From Calvatia gigantea (Eukaryota; Basidiomycota; Agaricomycetes; Agaricales; Lycoperdaceae), in the NCBI GenBank assembly GCA_025093985.1, contig JACAAK010000002.1, positions 2,356,001 through 2,420,000 on the forward strand: 64,000 nucleotides of DNA. Direction: 5' to 3'. The notes below the pieces were generated by a model. The model did not search any database, was not told where the DNA came from, and worked only from the letters and a program-made list of their open reading frames with translations. This document shows, piece after piece, positions 1-10,920 of this stretch. A program made the translations under genes and the position numbers. How positions within the stretch are numbered: the stretch's first letter is position 1; each line of letters starts with the position of its first letter.

Positions 1-516
1 CTCTAAATATGTAGAACATCTAAGATTTTGGATGTCGCGTGAACTGTTCTCCTATGTGTCCCCATGGATTGTACATGAATGTGTCCATACATGTCATTAG
101 TGCTGAGTGATGTTCGTTAATCTAACAATGGTGGCATTTCCTTGTGAACACGCCAATCATCCTTTTAGATTAAGTGCATCGGACTTATTTCCCGAGTCTA
201 GGCTCATTGGAGGGGTCCTATAGCTCTGTATAGACGCATTGGAATGGTTTTACTGCCTGGTCCGGCCAGAATCATGACTGGTCATATGGTACACTGTTAG
301 AATTGCTTTTTGTTAAGCACAGTGGTCATCCCGTAGCCGCCGCTATCTGTCATCAATGGTCATAGTGTTCTACAGTGATTGAGTACTCTTTTATTATACT
401 GTTGGGCTCTTAGATTAGGTTGTACTACTACAGGAAGGTTTGATGCAATCATTAGATTAGGCTTGTATGCCTTAGATTAGTGATTTTCATGTGTGAAAAC
501 AGCTTTGCCATTACAA
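1..516. other. Unassigned intergenic DNA
   Basis: No open frame, RNA gene or element terminus is recognisable here. The only visible pattern is a short word TTAGATTAG/TTAGATTAA at 165, 410, 452 and 472, too sparse to call a repeat array. The stretch ends where LINE 3'-UTR sequence begins. Confidence 0.5.
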
Positions 517-1115
517 CGGGGGGCGAAGGCATAAAGTAACAGGGGTGGGGTCCCTAGGTGGTGGTGTGGGTTTGTCCTGCTCAGCTGCTTTCTTGGGCGT
601 CATCTAGGCAACACTTTGAGTTGCTACCCTACCGGCTAGGTTGTTCTGGATTGGGGCTGGGCTGATACCCTTTCATCTGGGAAGTTGAGGGTAAAGCAGC
701 TCCAAGTGGGGGGTCCTTGCACTGGCTCTCCTGACTACACCTGTCCCCTCTTGGGTGCTCGGCTGCCATCGCCGCTGGGCCTGCCGCTTGTGGGATGATT
801 AGGACACCACCACTGAGCTCCGCTCAGCTGTGGTGTGTCACTGGGTATACACCACAAGACCTGGGCAACTAGGTCTTCTTCAGTGTGATGGGCATTTTGG
901 GAAACTGGGGGATTTAGCAAGTAAGGGGTGGCCTGGTCTAGTCTGGGTTTATGCTTGGGTTGGGTTAGGTTAGGTTGCTTTTTTTTGAACAGTAGATTAC
1001 TCTTAACTCATTGGACTTTGTAGTTAGGGGATTTGTACTCTGCTACATGTGGACTGCGATTGGGCACTGCATTATAAATTGGTGCAAGCCTTGATTTAAA
1101 AAAAAAAAAAAAAAA
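517..1115 (+). mobile_element. LINE copy L1, 3'-UTR remnant with poly(A)
   Basis: The sequence matches the 3' UTR of the complete LINEs from the G-rich block through the terminal ATAAATTGGTGCAAGCC and an 18-A tail (1098-1115). It is a severely 5'-truncated insertion that retains no ORF2. The right flank is a 43-bp sliver of copia sequence. No target-site duplication can be matched, because the left flank is unrelated. Confidence 0.85.
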
Positions 1116-1158
1116 CTCCCCTCTCCATGGACTGCTTAGATCAGGGGGGTATGTTAGA
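1116..1158 (+). mobile_element. Copia sliver: polypurine tract and LTR start
   Basis: These 43 bases match the sequence that precedes and begins the 3' LTR of copia A (57124-57168). They include the polypurine run ATCAGGGGGGT and the first bases of an LTR (TGTTAGAT). The sliver is wedged between the poly(A) of L1 and the poly(T) of L2, so two LINEs landed here in opposite orientations. Confidence 0.8.
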
Positions 1159-3705
1159 TTTTTTTTTTTTTTAAATCAAGACTTGCGCCAATTTATAACG
1201 TGGTGCCTGATTGCAGTCCATGTGTAGCAGAGTACAAATCCCCTAACTACAAAGTCCAATGAGTTAAGAGTAATCTACTGTTCAGAGGCAACCCAACCCA
1301 ACCCAAGTGTTAACCCAGACCAGACCAGACCCCCCCCTACTTGCTAAATTTCCTGGTCACCCAAAATGCCCATCACACTGAAGAAGACCCAGTTGCCCAG
1401 GTCTTGTGGTGTACACCCAGTGACGCATCACTGCAGAGCAGCAGTGCCCTGATCATTCCTCAAGAGGTGGACCCAGTGGCAACAGTGGCTGAGTGCCCTT
1501 GGGGGGACAGGTGTAGTCAGGAGAGCCAGTGCAAGGGGCCCCTGCTTGGAGCCACCTTACTCCCAACTTCCTGGATGAAAGGGTATCGGCCCAGTTCTGA
1601 TCCAGAACAACCCAGCAGGCAGGATAACAACTCAAAGCATTGCCTAGACAGCGCCCAAGAAAGCAGCTAAGCAGGATGAACCTGCACCACCACCTGGGGA
1701 CCCCACCCCTGTTATTTTATGCCTTCACCCCCTAAGAAGCCCCAAACCAGGCCCAGGAAAGGAACACCACCAGCCAAGGCTGGAAGCACCCCCTAGGGAC
1801 CCAACCCCTGTTACCTTACGGTTTCTCCACCCAGTAGGCCAGGAGACCAGTGGCCCTGCAGGGACCCCCCATGTGTGCCAGCTCAACCAATCCCAGGATC
1901 ATCTGGTCTGAACGCAAATGCCCCAGGATTTGCATTCAGGAAATCGATCAGCTCATGGATGGTCTGAGGAAGTCTGTCAAGTTCCCTTTTGTAATTGGGA
2001 CACCTGACGAATATGTGATAGTGCCCCTCAAAAGCGGCACCACACGAACAGCCAATGCCTTTGTTAGGAAAGAATTGTATGTAGTACAACCCAATCAGAG
2101 CATGGCCTGTAATGGCATGCATGGCCCTTGCACATAGTGAGTTAGAGCCACTAACATGAGGGAGCCAAGGCCCACTAGAAAGGTAGGTCAGCTTCTCTGG
2201 AGTAGACAGATCTGCCCCAGAGGCAAGATCCATATTACTATGCCCCTTGTATGAAGAGGTAGAGTACAGCTGGCACCATGACTCTAGAACATCATCAACA
2301 GCCTCCTTACATAGGCAAGCAATAGAAGTGAACAGCCTCAGGCTATAAGCAACCTGAGGGAACAAAGTAACATGCCGGTGGATAGCATAGTGGAACTCCC
2401 ACTTCTCGGAAGAAGGGACAGCAAGGAACTCAATGCTCCTCCAGGGATCCCTAGAGAGCCATTGTTTAAGCGCCACACACACTCCCTGGGACAGAGCCTG
2501 CCTGGAATGTGTGGACGGATCAACCGCAAGCTTTGCTGATGCAATAGAATCAGTAAAGACACGTATGAGCCTGACGTCATCCTGCTTGAGAGCAAAATGA
2601 ACACCAAGTACAATAGCCATAAGCTCAGTATCAGGTGCTGTAGCTCGGCCAGCCACACAAGTGATCTCCTGAAGACACTCATGCTGGCAATAGACATGGG
2701 CAGATGAAACTGCCTGGAACTTGCCATAAAGCAGCAGACTTGCATCCGTTGCCATATAAACAATCCCAATGTCCTCCCTACATTCCTTAAGGCATACATT
2801 GAGAGCATACATGTGTGTAGGGTCGGTGTTACCCTCCACATTGAGTTTTACCTCCATGAATGACACCTGGTTAGGGTGGCAGTCCATCAGGCGGTATCCA
2901 GGCCAATTAATCAAAGCCATAGGCTTAAATTCCTCGATGAGGTTCACCAGGTTGGTATCAGCCTGGAGCAGGGAGCCTTTTGTCTTCTTGTAAATGGCAG
3001 GAAACATAAGACTGATCGAGTAGGCATGCAACTTAGCAGACCCAGAATACTCAGGGCTCATAAGAGCCCTAAGGGGATGATTAGGCGACAGGGTTTTAAT
3101 CCTGTAATCTGATCTAGCAGCAAGCTTCTATATATGAAGCTAGATAGGTATGAGTTCTGCAAATGACTCCGCAGCCTCTGTAGGAGCAGTCCGGAATGCA
3201 CCTGTAATCCACAGGGCCACCTGTCTCTACATGACATTAAGGCTCTTAAGGGCCGCCTTGCAGCAGGACCCCTTGAAGAACCAAAGTTTGAAGCTATACG
3301 TCGCAATGGGAACAATACACGACTGATAAAGGAGGTGCTTCTGCATAGGCCACAAGCCCCTTGTAGAATTACCAAGCATCTTCATGGCTTTCACCATAGA
3401 AAGAGCTTTGGTAGAGTAGTAATGGATGTGCTCCTTAAAAGTAAGGGCATGGTCAAAATAGAAACCCAAGTACCTCCAGTAGGGCTTGGGCCGGAGCAGT
3501 GTGTCACCAGTGAATGGGGCAAAGCCCAGGTCAATTGGCAGATTGTCATCCCCATGCCTATGGGAGAAGTAAAATACCTCAGACTTGTCATGCTCAAGTA
3601 CCAGGGCAAATCGCTCAAAGAGCCTGAATATAATACTATATGCCTCCTTAAGAGCCACAAGGTTAGAACCCCAATTCTTAGACTGGGCAATGATGGTACC
3701 ATCAT
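1159..3705 (-). mobile_element. LINE copy L2, 5'-truncated, antisense
   Basis: It starts with a T run (the antisense poly(A)), then carries the family 3' UTR and the C-terminal half of ORF2. It stops abruptly inside the RT catalytic motif (after the codons for DDGTII), where copia sequence begins. No TSD is visible, because the right flank is a rearranged copia piece rather than the continuation of the left one. Confidence 0.88.
1883..3705 (-). pseudogene. LINE ORF2 fragment: end of RT, RNase H, C-terminal Zn motif
   Basis: The translation aligns to ORF2 of L8 and L11 from the RT DDGTII motif through RNase H (TDAS, then ELMA, then FTDSIAS) to the C-terminal CXC-X8-H-X4-C motif. The frame is broken at about 3228, where a CAG glutamine codon is TAG, and again around 3060-3225. 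Endonuclease and most of RT are missing. This is a dead truncated copy. Confidence 0.85.
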
Positions 3706-4065
3706 CTAGCCCTTGGCTACTAAGCGAGCTTTGTAGCACTCCACAGAGCCATCAGGGTTCCACTTCACCTTGAAAACCCATCCAGAGTTAATCACCTTCT
3801 TTCTAGGAGGTAATTCAACAATTTCCCAGGTGTTATTGGACTCCAGAGTGAAGATTTCATCGTTGCACGCAGTAGACTACTCCTGTGCATCAGGGGACCT
3901 CATAGCAGCCTTGTAGGTGTGAGGATCAGCCCTGGAAACAGCTCCAACAAACTCCACATCCTCAAATCCTGAGTCAAGAGAGGTAATAGTGAAATTAGTG
4001 GCCTCCTCATCATCAGAATCACTCCAATCTCAGAGGACAGGTGGCTTGATCTTCCACCATTCACC
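3706..4065 (-). pseudogene. Copia pol fragment: linker and N-terminal RT
   Basis: Read on the minus strand this encodes the spacer between integrase and RT and the first RT block (the region equivalent to 55440-55785 of copia A, including the NSGWVFKVK motif). It is antisense to the RT-RNase H piece that follows at 4358, so the two halves of a copia pol lie in opposite directions around an LTR. At least one in-frame stop is present. A simple insertion does not explain the arrangement. Confidence 0.75.
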
Positions 4066-4357
4066 TGTTAGATGTGCTCCAGTCAGCTTATAGATAGAAA
4101 TAGACTTAGAGCTGGTGGACTTTTGGGTCAGGTGATATGTCATGTGATTGTTGGGCTTGTAGTTTGCCTGTGGATGCTTTGAGAGCTTTTAGTCTCTTAC
4201 AGAGGTCCACAGGTGAGTAGAATAGTTTATTTTGTCAATTCAGTCTCTTACAGAGGTCCACAGTAATTGTGGATTATCTCCCTTTGTTCTTAATCAATAG
4301 ACTTCATTTCACCACTGTTAGGACCATCTCTTGTCCCCCTACGCTCTGGTTTCAACA
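4066..4357 (+). repeat. Copia LTR, family B, two-repeat form
   Basis: A 292-bp LTR with TGTTAG and CAACA ends. It contains a 22-bp direct repeat (AGTCTCTTACAGAGGTCCAC plus AG) twice, with the second copy preceded by a 29-bp GTGAGT-initiated spacer (segment 4213-4263). It is the long counterpart of the solo LTR at 60992-61232. The flanks TCACC and GACTC do not match, so this is not a simple solo insertion. Confidence 0.85.
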
Positions 4358-5625
4358 GACTCATCATAGCTCTGGCTGCCAGAGAGGGCTTCAAAATGCG
4401 CTCAGTTAATATCTCTAGTGCCTTTACTTATGGGGATCTCGAGGAAGATATTTACATGGCTCAGCCTGAGGGCTACCACCAGGGAGGTCCCAATCATATC
4501 TGTAGGCTCACAAAATCACTCTATGGCCTCAAGCAAGCTTCCAGGCAGTGGAACAAGAAGCTCCACAGTGTTATGGAGTCCATGGACTACTCTAGACTCT
4601 GTTCTGACAACTCCCTTTATATCTATTCCAAGGGATCAGTCAAGGTCATTGTCCCAGTCTTTATTGATGATATCACCTTTGTCTTGAAAGATGACTTTGC
4701 TATGGATTCTGCTGTCCAGAAGCTCTCGAGGCACTTCAAACTTTGAGATCTTGGAGCTACCAGCTGGTTGTTAGCTGTACAGGTGAAGCAGGACATCCAG
4801 AACCGCTCTATTTCACTTTCCCAAGCTCAGTATGTCCAGGAATTGCTAGAACACTTCAAAATAGACAATTGCAATGCTGTGAAGACTCCCCTTCCTCCAG
4901 GACTTGACCTCTCTGATGATATCCCTACTCCTGATGAGCAGGAAGCCATGAAATCTGTCCCCTACCTCTCTGCTGTGGGTTCCCTGCAGTATCTTGCCAC
5001 CATGACTTGACTAGACATTGCTTATGTTGTCTCTTACTTTGGGAGGTTCAACCACAACCCATTTTCGAAGCACTGGGCTGCTGTGAAGCATCTATTTCGC
5101 TATTTGAAGGGTACTACAGACTACAAGTTGGTCTACAGAGGCAATGATGACTTGGAGCTGTTCTAGACCTATACTGATGCTTCCCATGGCTCCTGCAAGG
5201 CTACAGGACAAGCTACTAGTGGATATGTGACTCTAGTGAGTGGTGCAGCTGTGGGATGGTGCTCTAAGTGTCAGTCCTTTGTCACCCTCTCGAGCACAGA
5301 AGCTGAGTATATGGCTGCAGTTGAGGGAGGAAAGGAGATCATGTGGATGAGGAACATTCTGATAGAGTTTGGCTATCCCCTATCCTACTCCTCGACACTT
5401 CACATTGACAACAAGTCTGGTATCAGTGTAGCCAAGAACCCAGAGCACCATGAAAGAATGAAGCACTTGGACCTAAGGTACTACTGGCTTCGAGATGCAG
5501 TGGCTGATGGGTTGATCAGTCCAGTGTATGTGCCCACTAATGAGCAACTTGCTGATATCTTCACCAAGTCAGTGTACCCCAAGACTGTCAACTTTGCTGT
5601 GCCACTTCTTGGACTCACTCCATAA
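4358..5625 (+). pseudogene. Copia pol fragment: RT and RNase H
   Basis: It encodes the copia RT from the IIALAA block through YMAQPEGY and the FIDD catalytic motif to the complete RNase H (DASHGS, STEAEY, IDNKSG), ending in the conserved VYPKTVNFAVPLLGLT tail. Gag, protease and integrase are missing. Frame-ending stops occur near 4745 (TGA at a conserved Arg), near 5008 (TGA at Arg) and at 5164 (TAG at a conserved Gln). The family LTR follows about 60 bp downstream. Confidence 0.85.
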
Positions 5626-5688
5626 TCACTTTCTATTCCCTTGCCTTGTGTTGGACTCTATCCTTGGACTGCTTAGATCAGGAGGGTA

Positions 5689-5930
5689 TGTTAGATGTGC
5701 TCCCATCAGTCTGAAGATAGATTGGGACTTGTAGCTGACAGAGATTTGAGTCATGTGACTGTGTCACATGACTGTTGGACTTGTAGTTTGCCTGTGGACA
5801 CTTTGAGGACCTTTAGTCTCTTACAGTTGTCCACAGTAATTGTGGATTTTCTTTAGATTCTTTCTATCAATACATGTTATTTCTTTGCTATTAGGACCAC
5901 TTCACATCCCCCTACATGCACATTACAACA
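5689..5930 (+). repeat. Copia 3' LTR, family C, one-repeat form
   Basis: It begins TGTTAG after the purine-rich TCAGGAGGGTA and ends ACAACA. It is 242 bp and carries the AGTCTCTTACAGTTGTCCAC motif once, so it lacks the 51-bp GTGAG segment seen in the 292-293 bp LTRs. It is the 3' LTR of the pol fragment on its left. It differs markedly from the LTR at 4066, so those two LTRs do not belong to one element. Confidence 0.82.
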
Positions 5931-6452
5931 CTGGGCATGTCTGCGGTGTTGAATATTCTCTATGACAAAAGCCTGGTGTACAGCAGCCTTGTCAAGTTTG
6001 TCTATGAGGAGGAGGTTGTGAAGGAGGAAAATTCTTCAGATGGGAGGGCTCGAATAAGGGACATAAAAGCTAGTTCTTCATCAAGCTGGGTGAGAGTAAA
6101 GTCCAGGGGCCTAAGATTCTTGATAGTCTTCACTACATCTTCAACTCTGTTGATAAGTGACTGTAGGAACTCCTCCTTGAGTTTCTTGATGGTGAAGAGG
6201 TCATCATAGGCATTGAATTGCATTCCTGGACACTTTTGGAGGTACACAGACTGTAGGGAGGTCCACATCTTGACTGGGTCATCCTGGATGCCATTGAAGT
6301 GAATCCTCTGGTCAGCCTCTACCATAAGGAAGAGCCAACCTGCAGCTCTGTCTGCCTTAGCCTCCCAGGCATCCTGAGCAGCCAGCTCAGCCTCAGTGGG
6401 GGTACTAGACATGGCAGGGGGGGAGACTTTCCCAGAAACAATCCTCCACAGA

Positions 6453-6817
6453 TTTTTGTGCATATCTCAAGCAACTGAGTTTATCTTACTGTATTCTTTT
6501 AGGTTATGGGCCCTGCCCCCTCATGCTTTTGCTGAATGATTACATTTATTCACTCAAGATCAATCATTGAAATGTCTACGGCCAATGACATACTACTGGC
6601 CTCTGTTCCCAAGCTGGATGTGTCTGGGGGAAACTGGGCGATTTTCATGCTATATTTCTGGACAGTGGTGCAAGGGAAAGGCTTGTGGGGACACTTTGAT
6701 GGTAATGTGCCATGTCCGAAGACTCCTTCTCCATCCAAACCTATACAGACCTCACCTGATTCTGAGTCTACAGTTGAGCTGAAAACCAAAATGGCAGCCA
6801 TACCACCACCCCTTCTA
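6453..6817 (+). mobile_element. Captured leader and gag start of a second copia lineage
   Basis: The insert carries the same primer-binding word GGTTATGGGCCC (about 6504) followed by a leader and an ATG at 6570. The open frame resembles the N-terminus of copia gag proteins of another lineage (KLDVSGGNWAIF and GLWGHFDG motifs). It has no LTR at either end and no TSD. It replaces only about 2 bp of the host gag. Capture of a cDNA or transcript piece during break repair is the simplest reading, as inference. Confidence 0.6.
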
Positions 6818-6831
6818 ACTAGCCCTCAACC

Positions 6832-7129
6832 TGTTAGAATATATGGGAGCATAAGGACAGCTGCCTGAGTAGTGCTTGAAGGCTTAGAGCAGGTATTGGG
6901 AAAACCAAAGGCTATTGTATAAGAGGTATAACTTGACAAGGAGATTCCTTGTTGAGTAGCTAACTATATACATTATCAACATTTACTGCAAAGTTCTGTA
7001 TGAAACAAATGACATAAGGTTACATCATACATGATTCATACATGATATCAGTGGAGTAATGACATCATAAATGACATCATTGATAAAAAGGGTGAATACT
7101 CCAAATAGTCCAATTACCCACTTCTAACA
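6832..7129. repeat. Solo LTR (298 bp) with CAACC duplication
   Basis: It begins TGTTAGAA and ends TTCTAACA, a perfect 8-bp terminal inverted repeat. It is flanked on both sides by CAACC (6827-6831 and 7130-7134), the 5-bp duplication expected of an LTR element. Removing it restores continuous copia gag sequence. It is unrelated in sequence to the copia A/B/C/E LTRs. Orientation is not certain. It is the product of LTR-LTR recombination. Confidence 0.85.
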
Positions 7130-7213
7130 CAACCATGCCTCCATCTCACCAGCCCAGGTAGAGTAGTTCATCCCACATAGCTTCGCAAAATTTGGTCTGG
7201 ATTGAGCCATTTT

Positions 7214-7328
7214 TGCAGTCAGGAGAGTGGAAATAAAGTTGGGGTGGGGAGAGAGATGTAAGAAGAAGAAAAGGATTAGGATGGATTAAAGTGTTGTTTG
7301 AAGCTGTTAAAGTGCAGGGCCCATAACC
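7214..7328 (-). other. Copia leader with primer-binding site
   Basis: The untranslated leader of the antisense gag. It is the reverse complement of a pyrimidine-rich leader like that of copia A, and it begins with the primer-binding word GGTTATGGGCCC (minus strand, 7317-7328) directly next to the LTR end. Confidence 0.75.
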
Positions 7329-7500
7329 TGTAAAGAGGTGTGTGTAGGGAACATTGAGACAGTCCTAACAGCAGTGGAACGAAGTCTATTGATTAGGTAT
7401 TGGAGGAGATAATCCACAATTACTGTGGACAACTGTAAGAGACTAAAGACTTTCAAAGCATCCACAGGAAGCTACAAGTCCACCTGTCTCATGTGACTTA

Positions 7501-7502
<2 letters not shown>
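7329..7502 (-). repeat. Copia 5' LTR, truncated, one-repeat form
   Basis: On the minus strand it ends CTCTTTACA directly before the primer-binding site, so it is the 5' LTR of the antisense gag. The proximal 174 bp survive; the rest was cut by LINE L3, whose poly(T) starts at 7503. The AGTCTCTTACAG repeat occurs once, so the 51-bp GTGAG segment is absent. Confidence 0.8.
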
Positions 7503-7534
<32 letters not shown>

Positions 7535-7818
7535 TGGCTTGCACCAATTTATAACGCGGTGCCCAATTGCAGTCCACGTGTAGCCAAGTACAAAGCCCCA
7601 ACTACAAAGTTCAATGAGTTAAGAGTAAACTACGTTCACAAGCAGCCCAACCCAGCCCAAGCAGTAGCCCACCCAAACCGAACCAGACCACTCCCTACTT
7701 ATAGAATACCCGGTTTCCCGAAATGCCCATCACACTGAAGAAGACCCAGTTGCCCAGGTCTTGTGGTGTACACCCAGTGACACACTACAGCTGAGCGAAG
7801 CTCAGCCATGGTGTCCTG

Positions 7819-8361
7819 TGTTGAATCTTGCTCCGTACCACTATGTTGGTTCAGTCTATTTATAGCTGAAATGGGGTTCGAGTATTTCACCTTCAGAGGG
7901 TCGATAATAACAGACCATCACGGACTACATATGCAGTAGTTGTACCGCCCTTCTGGTAGTCGGTTATACCCTCCGCATGGAACCTTCTAGTACATGTGTC
8001 GTACACAGTATGCTCCAATTATGCTACTGGTAGTTAGACCTCACCCGTATAAGGGTTTAGAGTGCACAGACCAGGGATATTAGTATATATACCCTATGTA
8101 GCATTATAATATGTACGCCTTTGAGGTAGGCCTTCGGGCTAAGACACTATGTCTTCTCTCCTCTACGCTAGCTTCTCTAAGCATCACTTCCCTTCTCCTC
8201 AAGACTCTCTGAGTATACTGGTATAAGCAGGACTATGTCCGCTACCATGCGCCTCTCCTACTGGACCGTCTCCCAGATGAATACAACTACCCTCCACTGC
8301 TGATGCCTACATGCTTAGGTAGTGTGAACTTATATTGGGATGTCTACTCGTTCTCTCAACA
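7819..8361 (+). repeat. 5' LTR of the non-autonomous element
   Basis: 543 bp with TG and CA ends, followed directly by the primer-binding site. A TATATATA-type run lies near 8092-8099, a plausible promoter element. It pairs with the 3' LTR at 14039. Confidence 0.9.
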
Positions 8362-8374
8362 GGTTATGGGCCCC
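8362..8374 (+). other. Primer-binding site (half-tRNA-iMet type)
   Basis: GGTTATGGGCCCC abuts the LTR. It is complementary to GGGCCCATAACC, the anticodon stem-loop of initiator methionine tRNAs that carry C33. Priming from an internal half of tRNA-iMet is established for Drosophila copia. The same word occurs in all copia families of this window. Confidence 0.7.
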
Positions 8375-10782
8375 AACCGCCGCTCACTCGGACTGCGTTA
8401 GCAACGCTGGTAGAGTTTGAGAAGGCTACGGTCGCTTTCAACCTGGGAGACAGTGGTGCCTTTGGTCCACTTGATACCCTGTCTGACCCATGTTGTGAAC
8501 ACGTGCACTATGCATAGCAGTCCTACATGATGCTGACACGTTGTTACCCATTCTTGGTTTTTGATCTGGCAAACTGTCATCTCCGGTCTGGTTCGACCGC
8601 TTTAGGTCTGCTCCCCATTCTGGGTTGCAGCAGAACTGTTCCACTCTGGTTGCTCCACCTCTGTTCTGGTATTCTCTCTCTAATCGACGACAACACTTTG
8701 GGCTTTCTGGGATTCTCTTGAGGTCCACCTCAGTAATTTACTATATGATGTATCATCTACGCTGAGCACTATGCTCCGCTTTGCTGGTCTATTAGCTGGT
8801 CTTTGTGACCGCAATAAATACCGCAGTGTCAGGCAAATTATAAGCCTTGTGTTCTTGTGTTCCAAGTCGATTGGGCAAGTCCCACCTTGAGTTTCATAAC
8901 ACACCACGAGCATATACCTGAGCTATTTGACTCACTTAAGCTGGCAGCCATAAGCCGCTAAGGCCCGCTTAATCAAATAAAGCTGGGATATAGAAAATAT
9001 CTTTGAGAAGTCCATCATTGGTTCCTTCACTTCAGGCTTTAATGCTTTACCCCTTCTACATCTATTCGACTACCACTTTATTCTTTCTACAGATAGCTCA
9101 TGTGCTTTAAGCGCTTTATGCCATGCTAAGGCAGTGGGCCACCGCATTTGCAGCGCTTACACTGGTATGGTAGACAGCAGCCACAAGGCTAGCAGCACCA
9201 ATAAAACCATGGCATTACGCCAATAGCAGCAGCACTTGCAGCATTCGCAAAAATATCCAAAGAAGATAGCAAGGAGAAGAACATTAATTGTGTCCTTGCA
9301 GCTGGGAAATAAGGGGAGAAGGATAATGAGCTGGTAATACCGCCATTATGTCGTTTCAGGAAATACTTCAGAATATAGTTTAAATATGTCGCTGGCTTGA
9401 GCAATTGCTACCATATACTATTTCTCTTATAGAGGAGCTGCGTCGCCTTATATCATGCCCTGCTTCTAGCATCAACGTTACTTCACTTGTGTTAAGCGCA
9501 TGTTCACGTGCCCAAGTTTGAAGACCTGTTTTAAGTCAGAGCATGGACGAGCACATTAAAAATGCTTTGCCTGCCAACTACAGGAATACAATGATAGCTT
9601 AAAGGAAGTTTGACTTTATGGAAGTCGCCATCCATTATTAGGACTTGAGCGCACTATTTAGCAACTATAATTGAGAAAGAGGATGTGTTTAGCACCATAC
9701 GATACAACACGCCGACGAATTCCTCAAGAAATCCTTTAGACCGCTCTTTATGGAGCCTAGTGCCGGAGGAGTTCTTGTGTCGCCATCTTCAGATGTTGCT
9801 GACCTTGATACCAATGGAAGGATATACAGTAGTACTTTCGACTTCATACTCCTTGATAAATGCTATGAATAACGGTGTGCCATGTGAGATGTAAGTGCTG
9901 GCTATAAATCCTTTTCTACACAACAAGTGAGAAATCCTTATGGGTTATATGAAGATGATAGCAGGAGCACGTCGCTCTATTCACTTGAGAAGAATATCCT
10001 TTACAGGATCTCATGAATTGCATCATTACAAAGAAAGGAAATTACGACACGTCTAGGAATTAGCAGAATAGCTCCCAATGTATAACGGTTGAGCTTCAGT
10101 ACTATGTCACCAAGTTCAATTCTTAGACCTCACTGCTTTACATTAGGCTTGAGGCAAGAAACTGGAATCCTATGGGAATGACAACTGTCTGAACTGCTTT
10201 CATATTCCAGCATTAGTCTATGACATTAGGGATAAAGATTTGTAGCGCCACATTAGTGGGCGGCCAATCTATATCGAGAAAATCTTATAACGTATGTCCT
10301 CGAGTATAATGCTTTTGAGGCAATCATTGAAGGTCACCACCTTTGCAATAAGTCATACAGAGCTGTATTAGTTCACCCAATCTCATCGTTGTACATGAAC
10401 TTGCAATTACAAGCAAGGAGATGAATGGTTGTTGAACGTTACGCCTACTAGACTATATCGTTTGACATCATCGAACAGAACTTCCCATGATTATGCCTTC
10501 TTCACTCGTCTTTACGACTTGTTGAGATGTTGCATTATTTCATCGCCACTCTGGATTATTTCACAAGGGAAATTGCATTAGTACCTTTATCCAGAATCTC
10601 TTATACAAATATCCTTGTCCTTGAGTGTAATACTCGGACTTGATGGAATTGCTAGTCATCTATTATGATGCTACTCTATGACTTCTCATCTCATGATGAT
10701 AGTTGTCCTCCTTCGAAAGAAGTCATGAGGCTCTAAGATTCATTAGAGAAACCTCTACAGTATAGCTGACAATGGCCAATGT

Positions 10783-10920
10783 CGCAACTGATTATGGAGG
10801 AGAGTTTGTCTAAACAAGAGCAATAGCAAACATTTGTGGCATGAATAACCCACTTAAACCTCCTATTCCCAATGCTTTTGCAACAGTTGACGTAAAGAGA
10901 CTGATCCGCACTACACTTTG
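10783..10920 (+). pseudogene. Possible integrase core relic
   Basis: Frame 1 from 10783 reads ATDYGGEFV, a stop, then TRAIANICGM, and about 20 residues later VKRLIRT. This resembles the second Asp block and the Glu block of copia integrases (DNGGEF, then about 35 residues to an AERKNRT-type motif), with near-correct spacing. The catalytic Glu is not preserved. It suggests the interior derives from an old copia pol. Confidence 0.4.

Larger units (their letters stand above)
5931..7213 (-). pseudogene. Copia gag fragment, interrupted twice
   Basis: Gag closely related to that of copia A, on the minus strand, starting at an ATG near 7213 (M-A-Q-S-G) and running left to about residue 205, where it meets the LTR at 5930. 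The region around residues 25-31 is split by a 365-bp foreign insert (6453-6817) and, 14 bp away, by a solo LTR (6832-7129). The main surviving block is 6002-6452. Nothing after gag is preserved to the left. Confidence 0.8.

Noticed and set aside
165..481. TTAGATTAG words as degenerate telomeric repeats
   Set aside because: Only four scattered copies, not in tandem, and with unrelated sequence between.
1341..1670. Small Pro/Ser-rich frame as a possible host gene
   Set aside because: It is the antisense of a LINE 3' UTR and matches the antisense frame of L6, L8 and L11.
7503..7527. Poly(T) runs as transcription terminators
   Set aside because: Each T run is the antisense poly(A) tail of a LINE; no hairpin or pol III gene precedes it.
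9120..9160. Zinc-knuckle-like codons in the non-autonomous element
   Set aside because: Cys and His spacing is incomplete and the frame is broken; indistinguishable from chance.
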